In this document: positions 22,057 to 33,623 of the stretch, one piece after another
Position numbering within the stretch: position 1 is the stretch's first letter
How the letters are laid out: each line of letters starts with the position of its first letter
DNA from: Conoideocrella luteorostrata
Lineage: Eukaryota; Ascomycota; Sordariomycetes; Hypocreales; Clavicipitaceae
Assembly (NCBI GenBank): GCA_032433595.1
Contig: JASWJB010000136.1
Coordinates: 40,924-104,923, forward strand
Length of the DNA: 64,000 bases
Direction: 5' to 3'
Position numbers and translations under genes: made by a program
Notes under the pieces: model-generated
What the model was told of the DNA's origin: nothing
Databases searched by the model: none
The model's input: only the letters and a program-made list of their open reading frames with translations

Positions 22057-25000
22057 ATGCGGATCGATGAGCCCTCCTTTTATGGACTCTCATCTTTCGC
22101 CAGCTGTAATGGATTGGTTGGCCCATTTGTAGACGACTGCTCCGGCAACCGTTTCGACTTCACTCTATTGTTTGAGCAATTAATTTTGGTCATTGTTCTG
22201 TCGGTGCTCTTGCTGTTGGTAACGCCGTTCCGTGCCTGGGACTTCACTTGTGGGAAGCCGAAGGTGTTTTCAAGCATCATGCTTAGATTGAAGCTGGTAT
22301 GATGCCAACATATTTGTTCTTCGGTAAACACGTACAGAACGCAATGGTTCTCTTGTCATATAATTAAGTTCTTACCCTATTGTGCTTGCTTCTAGGTCAT
22401 TTGTGTTGTTTCTGGAGTCCTACAGATCGTGAAGCAACCAGCGGCATTATCAGTAGAGGCTTCTTTGGTAGCTCAATGGCCGTTTCCTGACGGACTACAA
22501 CTCCACGTTGTCGGTTCAAAGTCTATACCCATTGGACCTTCAACTACGCTCTGAGACGCTGCTTTACGAAATGCAGCTCAATTGGCTTCATTATAGAAAC
22601 TCGGGCAAAAATGTTCTCCTATTGACGCTTCTCACTTCTACTAAGGGAGCATTGCTATCAGGATCAGGTGTCATTTCTCGCATATGCTACCCCGTATTTA
22701 AAATACTGCAACCATTCTTGATCAACAGAGTTATTGACTTCGTTCAGAAACGGCGGACTGACAAAGAATACCCATCTAATATTGGATACGCTCTCGTTTT
22801 GGTTACAGCCCTCCCATTTTAGGACATTCTGTACGCCTCTTATTCTTAATCAGCTTCTTTTTGTCTGCTAATCATCTTGAATTAGGTTGGATACAGCTTC
22901 TACCACCAAAAGACATACCAATTGCTCACTGCTATTTCGCGGATGTCTTGTATTGTTCGTCCTGAAGAACACGACAGATTTAGAACAAGGAGCTAAGGAA
23001 AGCCCCGCGGCACTTACCCTAACCACCACAGATGTCAGCAAAATCAAAGGGGTTCTTTGAATGTTTCATGAGTTCTGGGCAACATTCATTGAGCTCGGCT
23101 GGGCTCTCTGGTTCCTGGCTCGAGAAATGGGAGTAGGCAGTATTGGCCCAGCAATTGCTGTGCTGTGTAAATTGCCTATTGCGCCAAGTGTCCGATCTAT
23201 CTGCCCAAGAACGCTGATGTGCTATGCAGTTTCTTTCCTAGGAACGCTCCAACTATCCAAGTCTATGCTGCCGGGGCCCGTCATCAAGGCCAATAATGAA
23301 GCGATACAAGATCGAATCAGCCACACGTCTAGGGTTTTAGAAACAATGAAGGAAGCTAAGATGCTTGGTCTTGTTGCTCCGTGGGTTGACACTATCGTAA
23401 AGCTACACGCCATTGCCGTGTTGAGCGGTTTGGACTGGTCCACCCAGCGGCATGTTTTGAAATGGCGTATTTGGTTCGCAAGGACTTCTCGCACTAGGAG
23501 AGTCACTGTCTCCTTGCCGCACATGCTCGTAAGTCTTGCCTTAGTATTATATAAGACGGCTTGTTTTGGCGAATTTCTACAACCCATGGATGCTTAGTTC
23601 ATCTCGTCAACAGTGCGGATAGTATTATTCTTGTATGTGACAAACATCCCGCACTTGATATACAAGGTTCACTCGATGAGCTTCAAGAAAGAATTAATAT
23701 TCAAACGTTAATATGATCAAGCAACGCACATATGCCAAGCCAATAAGATGTGCAAAGGTCAGAGAGCCCCTCTCTGGAAGCCACCTTACAGCAAGGTCCA
23801 CGGGAGATGGATCAAGATGACGACGACACGAGTCTTCAGCAATCTACCCACTTCTCATTATATTTGCACTATTTGAAACCTATAGGGCGGAGGTATTTAA
23901 CCATATTTTCCATCGTTGAAGCTGTCAATGTACTCGTGGACATTTTTTCCCGGTATGAACTGTCATTGCATCAAACTTCCAAAGTGCCAACTAGGATATT
24001 TGTTGCTAACCGACTTCTTGCAGTGAATTAGCTTGTGGTTTGGACAGCAGCCAGCAACATAGCCTGAAATGAAAACGCAGGATGGCATTTTAGCATCTAC
24101 GCGTTGGGAGAGACTATGGGCTTGGCCATTTTTCGGGCGCGGATTTGGTAAGCATCACAATAAACTTCACCGACGTATCTATATTGACGGTCTAGGTTTA
24201 TTATTGTCGAGATGGCTCCGAAATCCACTCGGCAGTTTGCATATGATATTATTAAAATCCGTAATGAAGTATGTGATTAAGTATCTTGTCGGCTTACAAC
24301 TTCCTGATTAGTCTGGCGTGTAGGGCATCACTATCCTTTTTCGTCGCTACCGATTTAGGCAACTTAATCAATAGGTACGTTTCTTGGACGGCACAAGCTC
24401 GTTGACTATTGTAGCTTGCTGAAAGCCCGAAGATTCAGCAAAGACAACAGGATCTTCAAAATGATCTGCCCATTGGCTTGTTTCTCTTTACTGCAGCTAC
24501 AAGTTGTTCACCCGAACTTTCCCGAAAGGCGATCAAAGTCTATGCTAACACAGCTGCTAGGTATTCTGTCCAAATATCTCATCGCAGGCGTGCCAACTAT
24601 GTTTACCGTTCTCTACGCCATACAGCGATTCTATCTCAGGACTTCCCACCAGCTACGGTATTTGGATTTGCAAGCTTCCGCCCCACTCTACTCACACTTG
24701 CTGGAGACTATTGATGGAGTTTCAACAATCCAGGCATTTGGTTGGTTTTCTACGTTTCAATGCGAAGCACTTAGATTACTTGACGACTGATACAGGCCTC
24801 ATTATTTTCTTCTCAGCGCACAGGGCTCGCTTAAGCTGGTCCTTGAGCTCTTTGAAGGAGCGCTGGCTGTTATACTCATCACGCTGTCTGCTGCAGCCCC
24901 AGCCGGGACAGGTGCTGATGTAATCGCAGTAGGGATGGTCAAACAACCTTGGCCAAAGCTCGTCATTCGTGGAATTGATATCAAGTTGGACATCGAAGGA

Positions 25001-25640
25001 GGGCTCCTTAGGCGTGACAGAGCGACTACAAAGCTTTGGAAAAAAAAAAAAAAACTCCCGAGGAGACGATAAATCTACACCCGCAATATCCCCGATTCGG
25101 GGGTCCATCACGATTGACGAGATAGACATCTCGGACGTTCCACAAAATGTCTTGTGACCCGCCTCATTACAGTGCCGCAGGAACCAATATTATTTCCGGG
25201 AACTATACGGACCAATATCTGCCCTGATAACGGTAGTGGTGGGCTAAATGTGAATATACCAGATTACCAAATCATCTCTTGTCTAGAGACGGTCCAGCTC
25301 TTGGACATGTTAAGTGCGAAAGGAGGGCTTGGCAGCCATATCTCTGACCTTGGCCTATCCCAAGGTCAAAAGCAACTCATATGTATGGCTCAGGCACTAG
25401 CTTGCAAAGACATAAGTTCTGTGCTAGGCAATGAGCGTTGTGGATCTGCAGACCGAAGAACTCATGGTGAGGATTCTGGAGCATGAATATGCGAACCACA
25501 CCGTACTGTCAGTTGTGCACCGACTGAACACAGCCCGTACGTATAATCAGGTAGTGGTATTGGAGAAAGGGAAGGTGGTAGAATCGGGCAAACCGGAGGA
25601 ACTGCTACACGACGAGGGAGGTCGGTTCGGCACTCAATAG
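22057..25640 (+). pseudogene. Decayed ABCC-type (multidrug resistance-like) ABC transporter
   Basis: Pieces of one full-length fungal ABCC transporter lie in order but in different frames. The N-terminal membrane segment is at 22057-22302 (FDFTLLFEQLILVIVLSVLL). The first membrane domain is at 22508-22822 and, after frame changes and stops, 23061-23597 (AALTLTTTDVSKIKG before a stop, then FHEFWATFIELGWALWFLA). The linker plus second membrane domain are at 23750-24790. The second nucleotide-binding domain is at about 24940-25640. The first nucleotide-binding domain is absent: the sequence jumps from membrane domain 1 to the linker within about 150 bp. In the second domain no Walker A GxxGxGKS and no Walker B are found. 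The signature survives as LGLSQGQKQ and the His switch as VVHRL. A run of 15 A lies at 25040-25054. There are many frame breaks, so this is a non-functional relic. Its original substrate is unknown. Confidence 0.88.
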
Positions 25641-27975
25641 GAGGGACAGAGCTGATTAGGGTTCAAGGAAAGAACCTTAGGACATGGAAGATTGATTCAA
25701 TTTGGTACTTTATGGTCTTTGTTCCCGTTTCTTTTCTCCGTTGAGGACTTGCATGACTGGTTGTAGATGCTTTTAACTCCGGAGAACAAGGTTTCTTGCA
25801 ATGGGAGTCATGATCGCATCGTGACGCTCCTCTCCCTCGGGTCACAGTATGACAACAAGACAGGACTGAAGGACTCGACGATCGACGAGGCATGCCGAGG
25901 ACGTACGTCAGCATGTGGAGTTTGGGGTGAGGAAACACAAGCGGACCTGTTTCATGACAGCCATTCAACCGCTAGCAGTTTTGGTTATCGTGCGGACAAG
26001 GACCGATTTGCATGACTTGCTGCCAAGTCTGTTCACTCAGTCCGTCAGCAGGCGTCAAACCCCGCCCCCCGCGCCGCGTGCATACGATACGGAGAAAGTC
26101 TGTTGGACGAGTTGCATGTTACGGTCGCAAGCACCACAAGACAAGGTTGGCTCGCCCGTTTCAGGGAGCGGGGCGGAACGGGACAGGCGAGAGATCGACC
26201 CAGGCGTTAAATTATTTAGTGCGTACGGAGTAGACGCGAAGGAGTGCTTGTTATTTTATTGGCGAGTAGTTGTACGGTCTTTGCCGTCGCACGCATTGAC
26301 AATGTGGGTAGCTGGGTGGGTGGCAGGGTGGTAGGCAGGATGTCCTCGATCCATGGGCGAGTTCTATATCTCATACGAACTACGGAGTACGGAGAAGTTT
26401 AACTTGCTCAGCAGAAACGTGGTCATGGACTTACCCATACACTCAGCATTGTTTCGGGAACACAAATCAGCGAATCAACCGGTTACCCAGACAGAGAGCA
26501 CTTGCACAGCAGCAGCGTGACACCACCTCTCAAATAAGCCTTCTGGATCTGTCGGGACGGGGGACAGCAAATCAAGAAGCTTTGCGTTATCGAAACAGTC
26601 ACAGCTAACGCTTTGGTGCATGGGTGGTGACTTTGTGGCGTTTGTCTGGCATGTCGATGGGCTTGAGCTTGGGCTTGGGCTTGGTCGGGTCTCGCACCGC
26701 AAAGTTTCGCAGCCAGTCACGGTGCAATCGAGGCGGCTCACTCCGTCCCAGTAACTAGCTGTGGAGTGCTCCGTACTGTGATGCTCAATAGAAGAAGAGC
26801 TATAATACAGTAATAACTGCTAGTAAATATTCTCTGCGCAGAAACTATATCCTCTCTATGTTCTGTTAGCAGCTGGGGCAGGGGAGACAAAACATCGATA
26901 GCAATCATGAGGATGGGGGAGCGAATGCATGAATGCACTCGACTGTTTAGGCAGTAGAGTAATCAGTCGTCGACTTTGGTCGAAGTAGAGATGCGATTTG
27001 ACGTTGTGAACACAAAGCAACTATGGATGGATCCTCTTGGCCACATGCTGCAGGTGATTGCAGCATAGTTGAACGAGGGAATTAGAAAACAAAATGTTTT
27101 ACCTCTGAGGCTGTTTGAGTTTGTGAGAGGAGCATCCCAGAAGCACCACGTAGAGCCCAAGGATGGCTTGTGCTGGTGCGGCAAGCCGTCTTACGCTGAC
27201 GCGGAGCACGTTTCGATGGTTAGTACAATATTTGCCACATAAACATGATAGGTAACTATTTGGCGTATCCAATGTCGATGCAAGAAGATGTGCGGCTCCC
27301 TAATCAAACCGTGGCACGTCATCTTGGGGGCATGTGTGGTGCTGCCGCACACAGTATTAATGCTGGGATAATATCAGTGAGAAACGCTGGAGACATGTGA
27401 AGTACGGAGTGTGGGAGTCAAGCGTACAGGCATGTTGGCAGGTTAGCTGAGTGGTCGCCTTTGATGCAGTCTCTGATGCCGCCGTCTGACGATCTTGTGG
27501 TGATCACGACATGATCGCCAATGAGTGCCACCGCCGAGTGCTATGTTCTCGCACTGGTCTCTGGCAAGTCTGGCTGGCAACTGGGGAAGCTCGGGGTCTG
27601 TGAGATTATGGAAAGAAGGATCGAGTCTACCTGCCTTTTTTGTTCAGCAGATAGCAATAGATTGATGGCGTATGGACGAGGTATGTCACTCTACGCTACT
27701 GTCTTCAACCGCGGATAAGAATTCACACGACGTGCTTCAAGCGCAGGCACACACACTCACTCTCACACACTATTCGAACACCATTTGAACACCATCCGAA
27801 CACCCATTGACACTACCACTACCACACCTCACTACACCGCATGTATTTGATGCCCGATTACCAGATTGGCAAGCGCCGATTGGCTAGAAGATCAAGGTGC
27901 ACGGCAGGACGGAGGGGAGACCATGCCACACCATGCCAGTGGGACCTAGCCAACCAAGCCCAGCTACTAGTTACC

Positions 27976-28010
27976 TACGGAGTAGTTGCATCCAAACGGA
28001 TTACTCCGTA
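27976..28010. repeat. Inverted pair of the 9-bp motif, 17-nt spacer
   Basis: TACGGAGTA at 27976-27984 and TACTCCGTA at 28002-28010 face each other and could pair as a 9-bp stem with a 17-nt loop. Confidence 0.8.
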
Positions 28011-28451
28011 AGTACTTGTTTTGGTGGTCGTTCACGGCTTGCTCCTGCTGTTGGCAGTTGTTAGTGGTTGTTGGCGGTTGTTGGGCGAACGACAAACACG
28101 GCCAGATCTGTTGCTGGCCACTTCACGACCTCCCAGCAGACGACAAAGGATAGCGGACCCAACACCCACCAGCCGCCAGCGAATCAGTCAAATCTATTAT
28201 CATATGACATGCCGGAAGATTTTCAACGTGCATGGCATGCATGAATCGGGGGCATCTGCGCAGCCAACAATACCATCACGATAGCAGACTCTGTTTTTTC
28301 CCTGCCTCTTTCCACCTGGCCGGGGAGTTTATTTTCTTTGCAGATGTTTCCTTGTGCAGTCAGCACCCATCGCGAAGTAAAACGTCTGCAGTCTGCCAGT
28401 CGTCCCCGTGTCGGCTAAAAAGATAAGGTGTATGGTATTGTAACTACTTCG

Positions 28452-28461
28452 TACCTAGGTA
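28452..28461. repeat. Palindrome TACCTAGGTA
   Basis: Read directly; it shares the ACCTAGGT core with the palindrome at 14737-14750 and is followed by GGT, so the longer form ACCTAGGTAGGT is present in both. Confidence 0.8.
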
Positions 28462-30210
28462 GGTGCTGTAAAAGCCAACCAGCAGACATTGCGCGTCGTC
28501 TCCGTCAAAACTATCGAAGTGGCTTTTTTGCTTGGCTGGGCGTGAATTTAATCCACAAAAGTTTTCACCACGCACCAACTATTCGCTTACGGGAATGAGT
28601 TTCGGTGTTCGACGACTCCAATAGAGTCAAGCTAGATTCAACCGGAAGTACAAGTGCACAATGCCTGCATATGTACATATTTGTCCTCGACTTAGGTGCT
28701 GCATTACCGAGACGGAAGACTTTGTTCTACTCCTCTCTGTAGCAAACACGCAAGGCAAGGCATACTCCGTATATCTACTGTTATCGTTCTTTGGGTCCAG
28801 GGTCTTGATACTCGCTGCTCCGTACGGAGGAATTCTGTTGTTGGCTCGAACACCACACGGACTGCAGAAGTGCAGAACCGCAGGATTAACCGCAGGATTG
28901 ACTGCATGTGTGGAACCGAAGGGTCAAGAAACCCAAGAGAAAAGGGAAAAAGAGCAACGGCGAGAAAACTGAGACATCCAGACCAGGTAGGGGTGAAGGC
29001 GAGTGTGGCGCCTACGCAGCCAACGGCGCTGGTTCCATATATGGGACATTTGACCCTGCTTTCTCCAACTTGATCTTTTTTGGATTCTTGCTTCCTCTTC
29101 TTTTTCATATTCTTCTGACATTTGTCTTTTCCAACCATTGATTGTTAATTACTGTATTCTTCTTCGTCCCTGTTTAATATTTTATACTCTACTGGAACTC
29201 GGGGAATGCGGCCAACTGGTGTCGCTTTGCTGTGCCAGACTTTTCACACGGCTCACACGACTCACGCGACAAGCTGCTGAACATCCCAGATACTCTCGTC
29301 AACCAGAGATAGGCTGCCACAGTGCACAGAATTTTCTCTTTGAATTTAAAGAGAGGCTGATTTCGACATGGAGCGTGGCGGCGTGCGTGAGCTAGACCTT
29401 CGAAAGTGCGGTCCCGGCTCCGTTGCCGAGAGGGTCGGTGTCATCCCAGGGTTACGAAGCAGTGCTGGTAAGATACATATTTTCTTCTCACCGAGCAGTT
29501 ACTCAATACTGTCTACTTATCAGCTTTGGTATTCCTTTTTTCCCTCCCCCTTCACTTTTTCTGGTGTTTTCCCTTCGCAGTGCTTTTCACCTCCACACAC
29601 CGGTTCGCCGTTACCGCTCTCCTTGCCCGCCTATCAATGTTTTAGAACCACAACAAGCGGCGCTTGAGAATGGCGTACCGTTGGTTCATCACCTCTGAAA
29701 ACCCCTTACTGGTGGAGGCTCTGCGGGGCTGGCCTGGCGTGGTCTGGGCCCTCCTCGCCTCCCTTGCTTCTGCTTATGCTTCTGCTGCGGGATCAAGGGA
29801 TCACGTTATTGTACAACGCCTGTATGTCGACAGGGGGTGCAAGGCGACGGTGGATTTCCTAGGCCGCCTCCTTGCCATGTTTGGAGTGAGCCAGGCTTGT
29901 GAAACTCGCCGACGGAGTGGATTAGCAGCAAGTCTCATCTTGACATGCGACGACGACCTGGCTTTGTTTCGTTTACGGCTCAATTCGGTCATTTCGACCA
30001 GCTAGTGTTGGCGAGTCATTTTGACCGCTCCTATTGTTTTGCTGAGGAGTCGTCATGAAATAAACTTACTTTGCAAACGACGTCATGTCGGGTTGTCGTC
30101 ATGGGCCATGCATGATGGCCAGTGGATAACATCTTTTTTACCGCCGTTCAACGAGTAATACAGCTAACTAAAGATGCTCAGCATTCTTTACATGTCTGCG
30201 CGCGAATCTC

Positions 30211-31119
30211 GTGCTCTCCCCATCGGTCCTATCATCCAATTACAACACGCCATACCTGGAACCATACTCACCACAACCGCCTCAACCTCAACCATCGCCA
30301 TCGCCATCGCCACCATCATCATCCTCGTCACCATCTCCCACCACAACCCTCAAAGAACCTCTGGTTCCTCTCGACGACATCCCGCCTCTATCCCTCGATG
30401 CGCTTGAAAGCCAGGATGACAAGACTGACGGTCTGCGCCTCATTGCGGACTCTGTGTCTGAGATGCGCCCCAAAGCCACGAAAGCGGTCCTTTCTCACCC
30501 TCTCTGTCTCGCCGGCGTGATTACCTCATGGTCTGTGATCTACCGCTTCGTCTTTATGTCAGATTTGGACGGAACAAGGCCAGAGTACAGCCGGGCACTC
30601 ATGCTGGCCAGTGGCATAACCATGCTATATATAGGTGCCATCCGCTTCTTCGCCTCCAGATACTCCACGCTTGCAGAGGGGATCAACACAGACTGGCTCC
30701 ATACTGAATTCGGCGGAGAAGAAGATGTCATTTTTGGCGCACGGGCCGGCAATGCCCTCGTTGGAGCTTTGGTCCTCCGGATGGAGCCCAAAAAGGCCTC
30801 CAATGCGACTCTCAAACGTAAGAATCGCAGTTGCAGTGCCAGTCTGAAAGGTGGAAAGGGCGTCATCAGGGCATGGACCACTGCTCCTGGACATCGGGGG
30901 CAAGGAATCGGGAGGGGTTTGCTAGGCGAGGCCGTCAGATATACTAGAGATAGATGCGGGAAAGACTCACAGGTTGGGTTTGCCCAGGAACACGCTAATA
31001 GCGTCATGGTACTGCCGGGCATGTTTAATTCGTCGTTCAGAAGGGATGAGATGCGTGCTGCGAAGGCGCTAGAGGAAGTTGTTGAAGAGTGTGATGCGGC
31101 TAAGAAGAAGAAGAGGTGA
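30211..31119 (+). CDS. GNAT-family N-acetyltransferase with N-terminal membrane segments, start unresolved
   Basis: The open frame gives about 302 residues. A low-complexity Pro/Ser/Gln N-terminus (about residues 10-50) is followed by two hydrophobic segments, about 97-117 (CLAGVITSWSVIYRFVFM) and 127-148 (ALMLASGITMLYIGAIRFF). An acetyl-CoA-binding motif A follows near residue 227, GHRGQGIGRGLL, preceded by VIRAWTTAPG. The protein ends in a basic KKKKR tail. This layout suggests a membrane-anchored acetyltransferase, perhaps at the ER as in NAT8-like enzymes; that is inference. The substrate is unknown. The frame has no ATG before the hydrophobic part: it opens after a stop at 30169 and the first start-like codon is GTG at 30211. 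A short upstream exon is therefore likely but I could not place it. The gene body itself is well supported. Confidence 0.75.
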   Translation: MLSPSVLSSNYNTPYLEPYSPQPPQPQPSPSPSPPSSSSSPSPTTTLKEPLVPLDDIPPLSLDALESQDDKTDGLRLIADSVSEMRPKATKAVLSHPLCLAGVITSWSVIYRFVFMSDLDGTRPEYSRALMLASGITMLYIGAIRFFASRYSTLAEGINTDWLHTEFGGEEDVIFGARAGNALVGALVLRMEPKKASNATLKRKNRSCSASLKGGKGVIRAWTTAPGHRGQGIGRGLLGEAVRYTRDRCGKDSQVGFAQEHANSVMVLPGMFNSSFRRDEMRAAKALEEVVEECDAAKKKKR

Positions 31120-31826
31120 TTGATTGCCACACACGAGTAATGATAATGATTCGATTTGATTGGGGGCGGGGATAGGGAGGTTCGCTCGGGGGTTAGAAGG
31201 AAGGGAGAGAAGAGAGGGCTTTAACATTCTTTAAGTGATACCCAGCTTATTTATTAGCTATTGGACTGATTCGTTCGTTTGGACAATTATATTATATTGC
31301 TGTTTTACGAGCCTCACGGCTTCGTGACCTTTGGCCACGTAACTTCTTCACCTTCAAAACTTCCAGGGACGCTCCATATTCATGGCGACACAATATTCCA
31401 TTTCCATTCTTATGTGTGTTTTTGACCACGCGTGTTTTGGCTAACCCCGCCTCTGCTACGAACCAATCCGATAGTTCTCCCACAACAGCAAATTAAATCA
31501 ACAAACTTTCAACTACTCATCCATGTTTCCTCCAATATTGACCATTTCGAGTCTCTCCATCTTGTACCTGTATTTGTGCCATGCGAGCTGGCTCCATGGA
31601 TCCATTAATGTAATCCGATCCGTTGTAGTACACAACCTGGGGGGGAATAAAAAAAATACCACCAAAATTCCGAGCAACATGCCTTTGAATGAGGGTGCGC
31701 AGATCAAAATGCAAAATAAGAAATGCAAAATGCAATCAAGAGCCAAAATTCCATCATCGGCGCTACTGTGTCCATATGTGCGAAAATGACACTCTCACAC
31801 ACTCAAGAAGAAGAAAAGAATGCACG
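31120..31826. other. Intergenic, convergent 3' flanks of acetyltransferase and H4 variant
   Basis: AT-rich 3' flanks of two genes that point towards each other. A short minus-strand frame at 31292-31483 (63 codons) has no recognisable family. Nothing else is supported. Confidence 0.5.
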
Positions 31827-32639
31827 CTATTTGCTTTTCTTGGTCTTCTCAAGAGGGTACTCAAACCCATAAACCGGGCGTCCCAGCTTGTTCAGTGCAA
31901 AGATGACCTACAACGAGCACAAATTAGCTGAGAATTCTGATCTGGGTGGTAGTGGTTGGTTGGTTGGTTGGTTGGTTGGTCGTAGAGCGCCTTACGTCAT
32001 GGACTGTCACGGTCTTTGCCTTCCTGTACTCGACCAAATCATTACAGTGGCGGAGAACCTAATGACAAAAAAGAGTTGTTAGCTACGATAATCTCAAAAA
32101 TCGCTGGACTGCTCCCCCATAGACTCACATCCCGCAGGTACTCTCGCAGAGCTGTGCGAGCGTCGTTATAAAAGGATTTGCTAATCCTTTTGACCCCTCC
32201 TCGTCGCGCGAGTCGCCTTTGTTAAATTGCGTAGTTAGACAGGCTGACTTCCTTCCTCAAACGGCATGTTACCGTGTGAAACAGGGCAGGTGCACCATGG
32301 CTCACCGAATGGCAGGGTTTGCTGCCACAAGTTAGCAAAGCAAAATCAAAATCATGTACATAAGCAAGCATGTGCAGCTAGGCAACGCGGATGAAAAACA
32401 TACTGATTCCTTGGATTGTGTCGCGCAGGATCTTCCGGCTGCCCAGATCGTGATCGTTAGCAAAGCCCCCTTGGGCTGATAGTACACAATGCTACCAAAA
32501 AAAAAACACCGTGGAGGTTCCCTTACTGCCGTTTTCCACTTTGCGAAGTAGTGACTTTCCCGCCCAGGCCATTCCTTATGTGAGGCGGTGCCTTGCGGCT
32601 GTTCCCTGGTCCACCTCTAAACGAATGCGAAGGGGCCAT
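31827..32639 (-). CDS. Divergent histone H4 variant
   Basis: Six small exons: 32639-32527, 32438-32404, 32321-32306 (16 nt), 32216-32129, 32058-31996 and 31907-31827. They total exactly 132 codons (131 residues) with all phases closing. The middle is plainly histone H4: GKRHRKILRDTIQGITNPAI, then RRLARRGGVKRIS, then KTVTVHDVIFAL and YGFE. The canonical counterparts read DNIQGITKPAI, RRLARRGGVKRIS, KTVTSLDVVYAL and YGFGG. The N-tail is new: MAPSHSFRGGPGNSRK and GLGGKVTTSQS replace the SGRGKGGKGLGKGGA tail, though the KRHRK block around K16-K20 is kept. The helix 2 region is divergent (SKSFYNDARTALREYL). A 12-residue basic extension follows the usual C-terminal end. A diverged H4 variant (hH4v) has been described in Neurospora crassa; this is probably its counterpart. 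Intron 5 contains a (TTGG)n tract. It is a strong candidate for a specialised chromatin role, which remains unknown. Confidence 0.88.
31954..31980. repeat. (TTGG)n microsatellite in intron 5 of the H4 variant
   Basis: About six TTGG units are read directly, (CCAA)n on the coding strand. The tract lies inside the 88-bp intron 5 (31995-31908), between its donor and acceptor. Length change here could affect splicing. Confidence 0.85.
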
Positions 32640-33623
32640 TTTACGTGAGTGATGCGGTTGGTTGAATTTAGAAGTAAGGAAGATCGAAGAGGTGTAACAT
32701 CATTCCGTTACGCCAGGTGATAGTTTGGGCAGAAGTGAGGCGGAGGTGAATGAAGGGTTGGACGATGTGCACAATGGGCAGACAGAAAGAGAGGGTGGTG
32801 GTGGTGCCACTTCAACCAGGTGCATCAACGAGGCTGACAGCCAGGACCCGTTGGCCACAACCGACAGGCTTGCTGCGACACAAACGCTCCCGACGTAGCC
32901 TCACAATGCGTCATGCCTGCGGCGCGGCAGCGTATAATACATAAGTAGGCAAACTTATGCGTGCAAGAAGGTTGAACCGCATAATTACAGCATGGCGGGT
33001 CTCACGGGGTCACAGATTACGGATAATGGGTAATGGGTGACGGGTAACGGAAAGTCTCATGCAAGGAAAACGAAAAAAAAATAATCGGTTCAACAGCTAA
33101 ATACTTTTGGGCGATCCGCGCTCTAATTTGATGTGAAAACCTTAAGGCCGACCCTATTACGCCAACAACTCCCAAGTATCGTCGTCGTCGACACTCCCGC
33201 CTGCTGCCTGGACATGATATTATTCGGCTGCAGTCAAGGCTGCAGCTGCAGGGCTCTGTCAAAAAGGTTATCTACATGGTATCAATTCATTAACTTGCTC
33301 CTTTTTCAGTTCCCGATTCCCGCGCCATATTGATTTCTAATTCCACCCGAAAATGAGGCAACAATGAGCCCAGCACTGGCTCAAGCAATGCATATTAAAA
33401 TAGAGTAATACAGAAATGGTTTGGATTTAAACATCAAATCCGCCGCCATCATAAAGCCGCAGGAGGAGTTGCGGCAAATGCCGTCTCCAGGCTGCACCAT
33501 GTACCAAGCGTGTACATGTCGTAACAAGCGGGTGATACCGCCATCAGTGTCCTAGGAGGACTGATGCTAGATGCAGTCGCGATGCAATAAAGAATTGGTC
33601 AATATGAGAAGAGTACTGTCACA
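32640..33623. other. Intergenic: H4 variant promoter and areB 3' flank
   Basis: Upstream region of the H4 variant and downstream flank of areB. GTGGTGGTG-type sequence lies near 32800 and a GGTAATGGGTGACGGGTAACGG imperfect repeat near 33028-33050. No gene is seen. Confidence 0.5.

Larger units (their letters stand above)
25641..30171. other. Gene-poor interval of about 4.5 kb
   Basis: No recognisable gene on either strand. It is rich in the TACGGAGTA/TACTCCGTA motif (26224, 26381, 27976, 28002, 28763) and holds a palindrome TACCTAGGTA at 28452-28461. CA-rich sequence lies at about 27745-27840 and GTT-rich sequence at about 28020-28085. A possible exon-like stretch starts at ATG 29368, with a GTAAGA donor near 29468 and a CAG acceptor near 29580. 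It could be an untranslated leader or an upstream exon of the acetyltransferase gene at 30.2 kb. Confidence 0.5.

Noticed and set aside
28704..29138. 144-codon minus-strand frame with a Lys-rich start.
   Set aside because: The Lys-rich start is the reverse of a T-rich stretch and overlaps a 9-bp motif copy; no domain or splice support.
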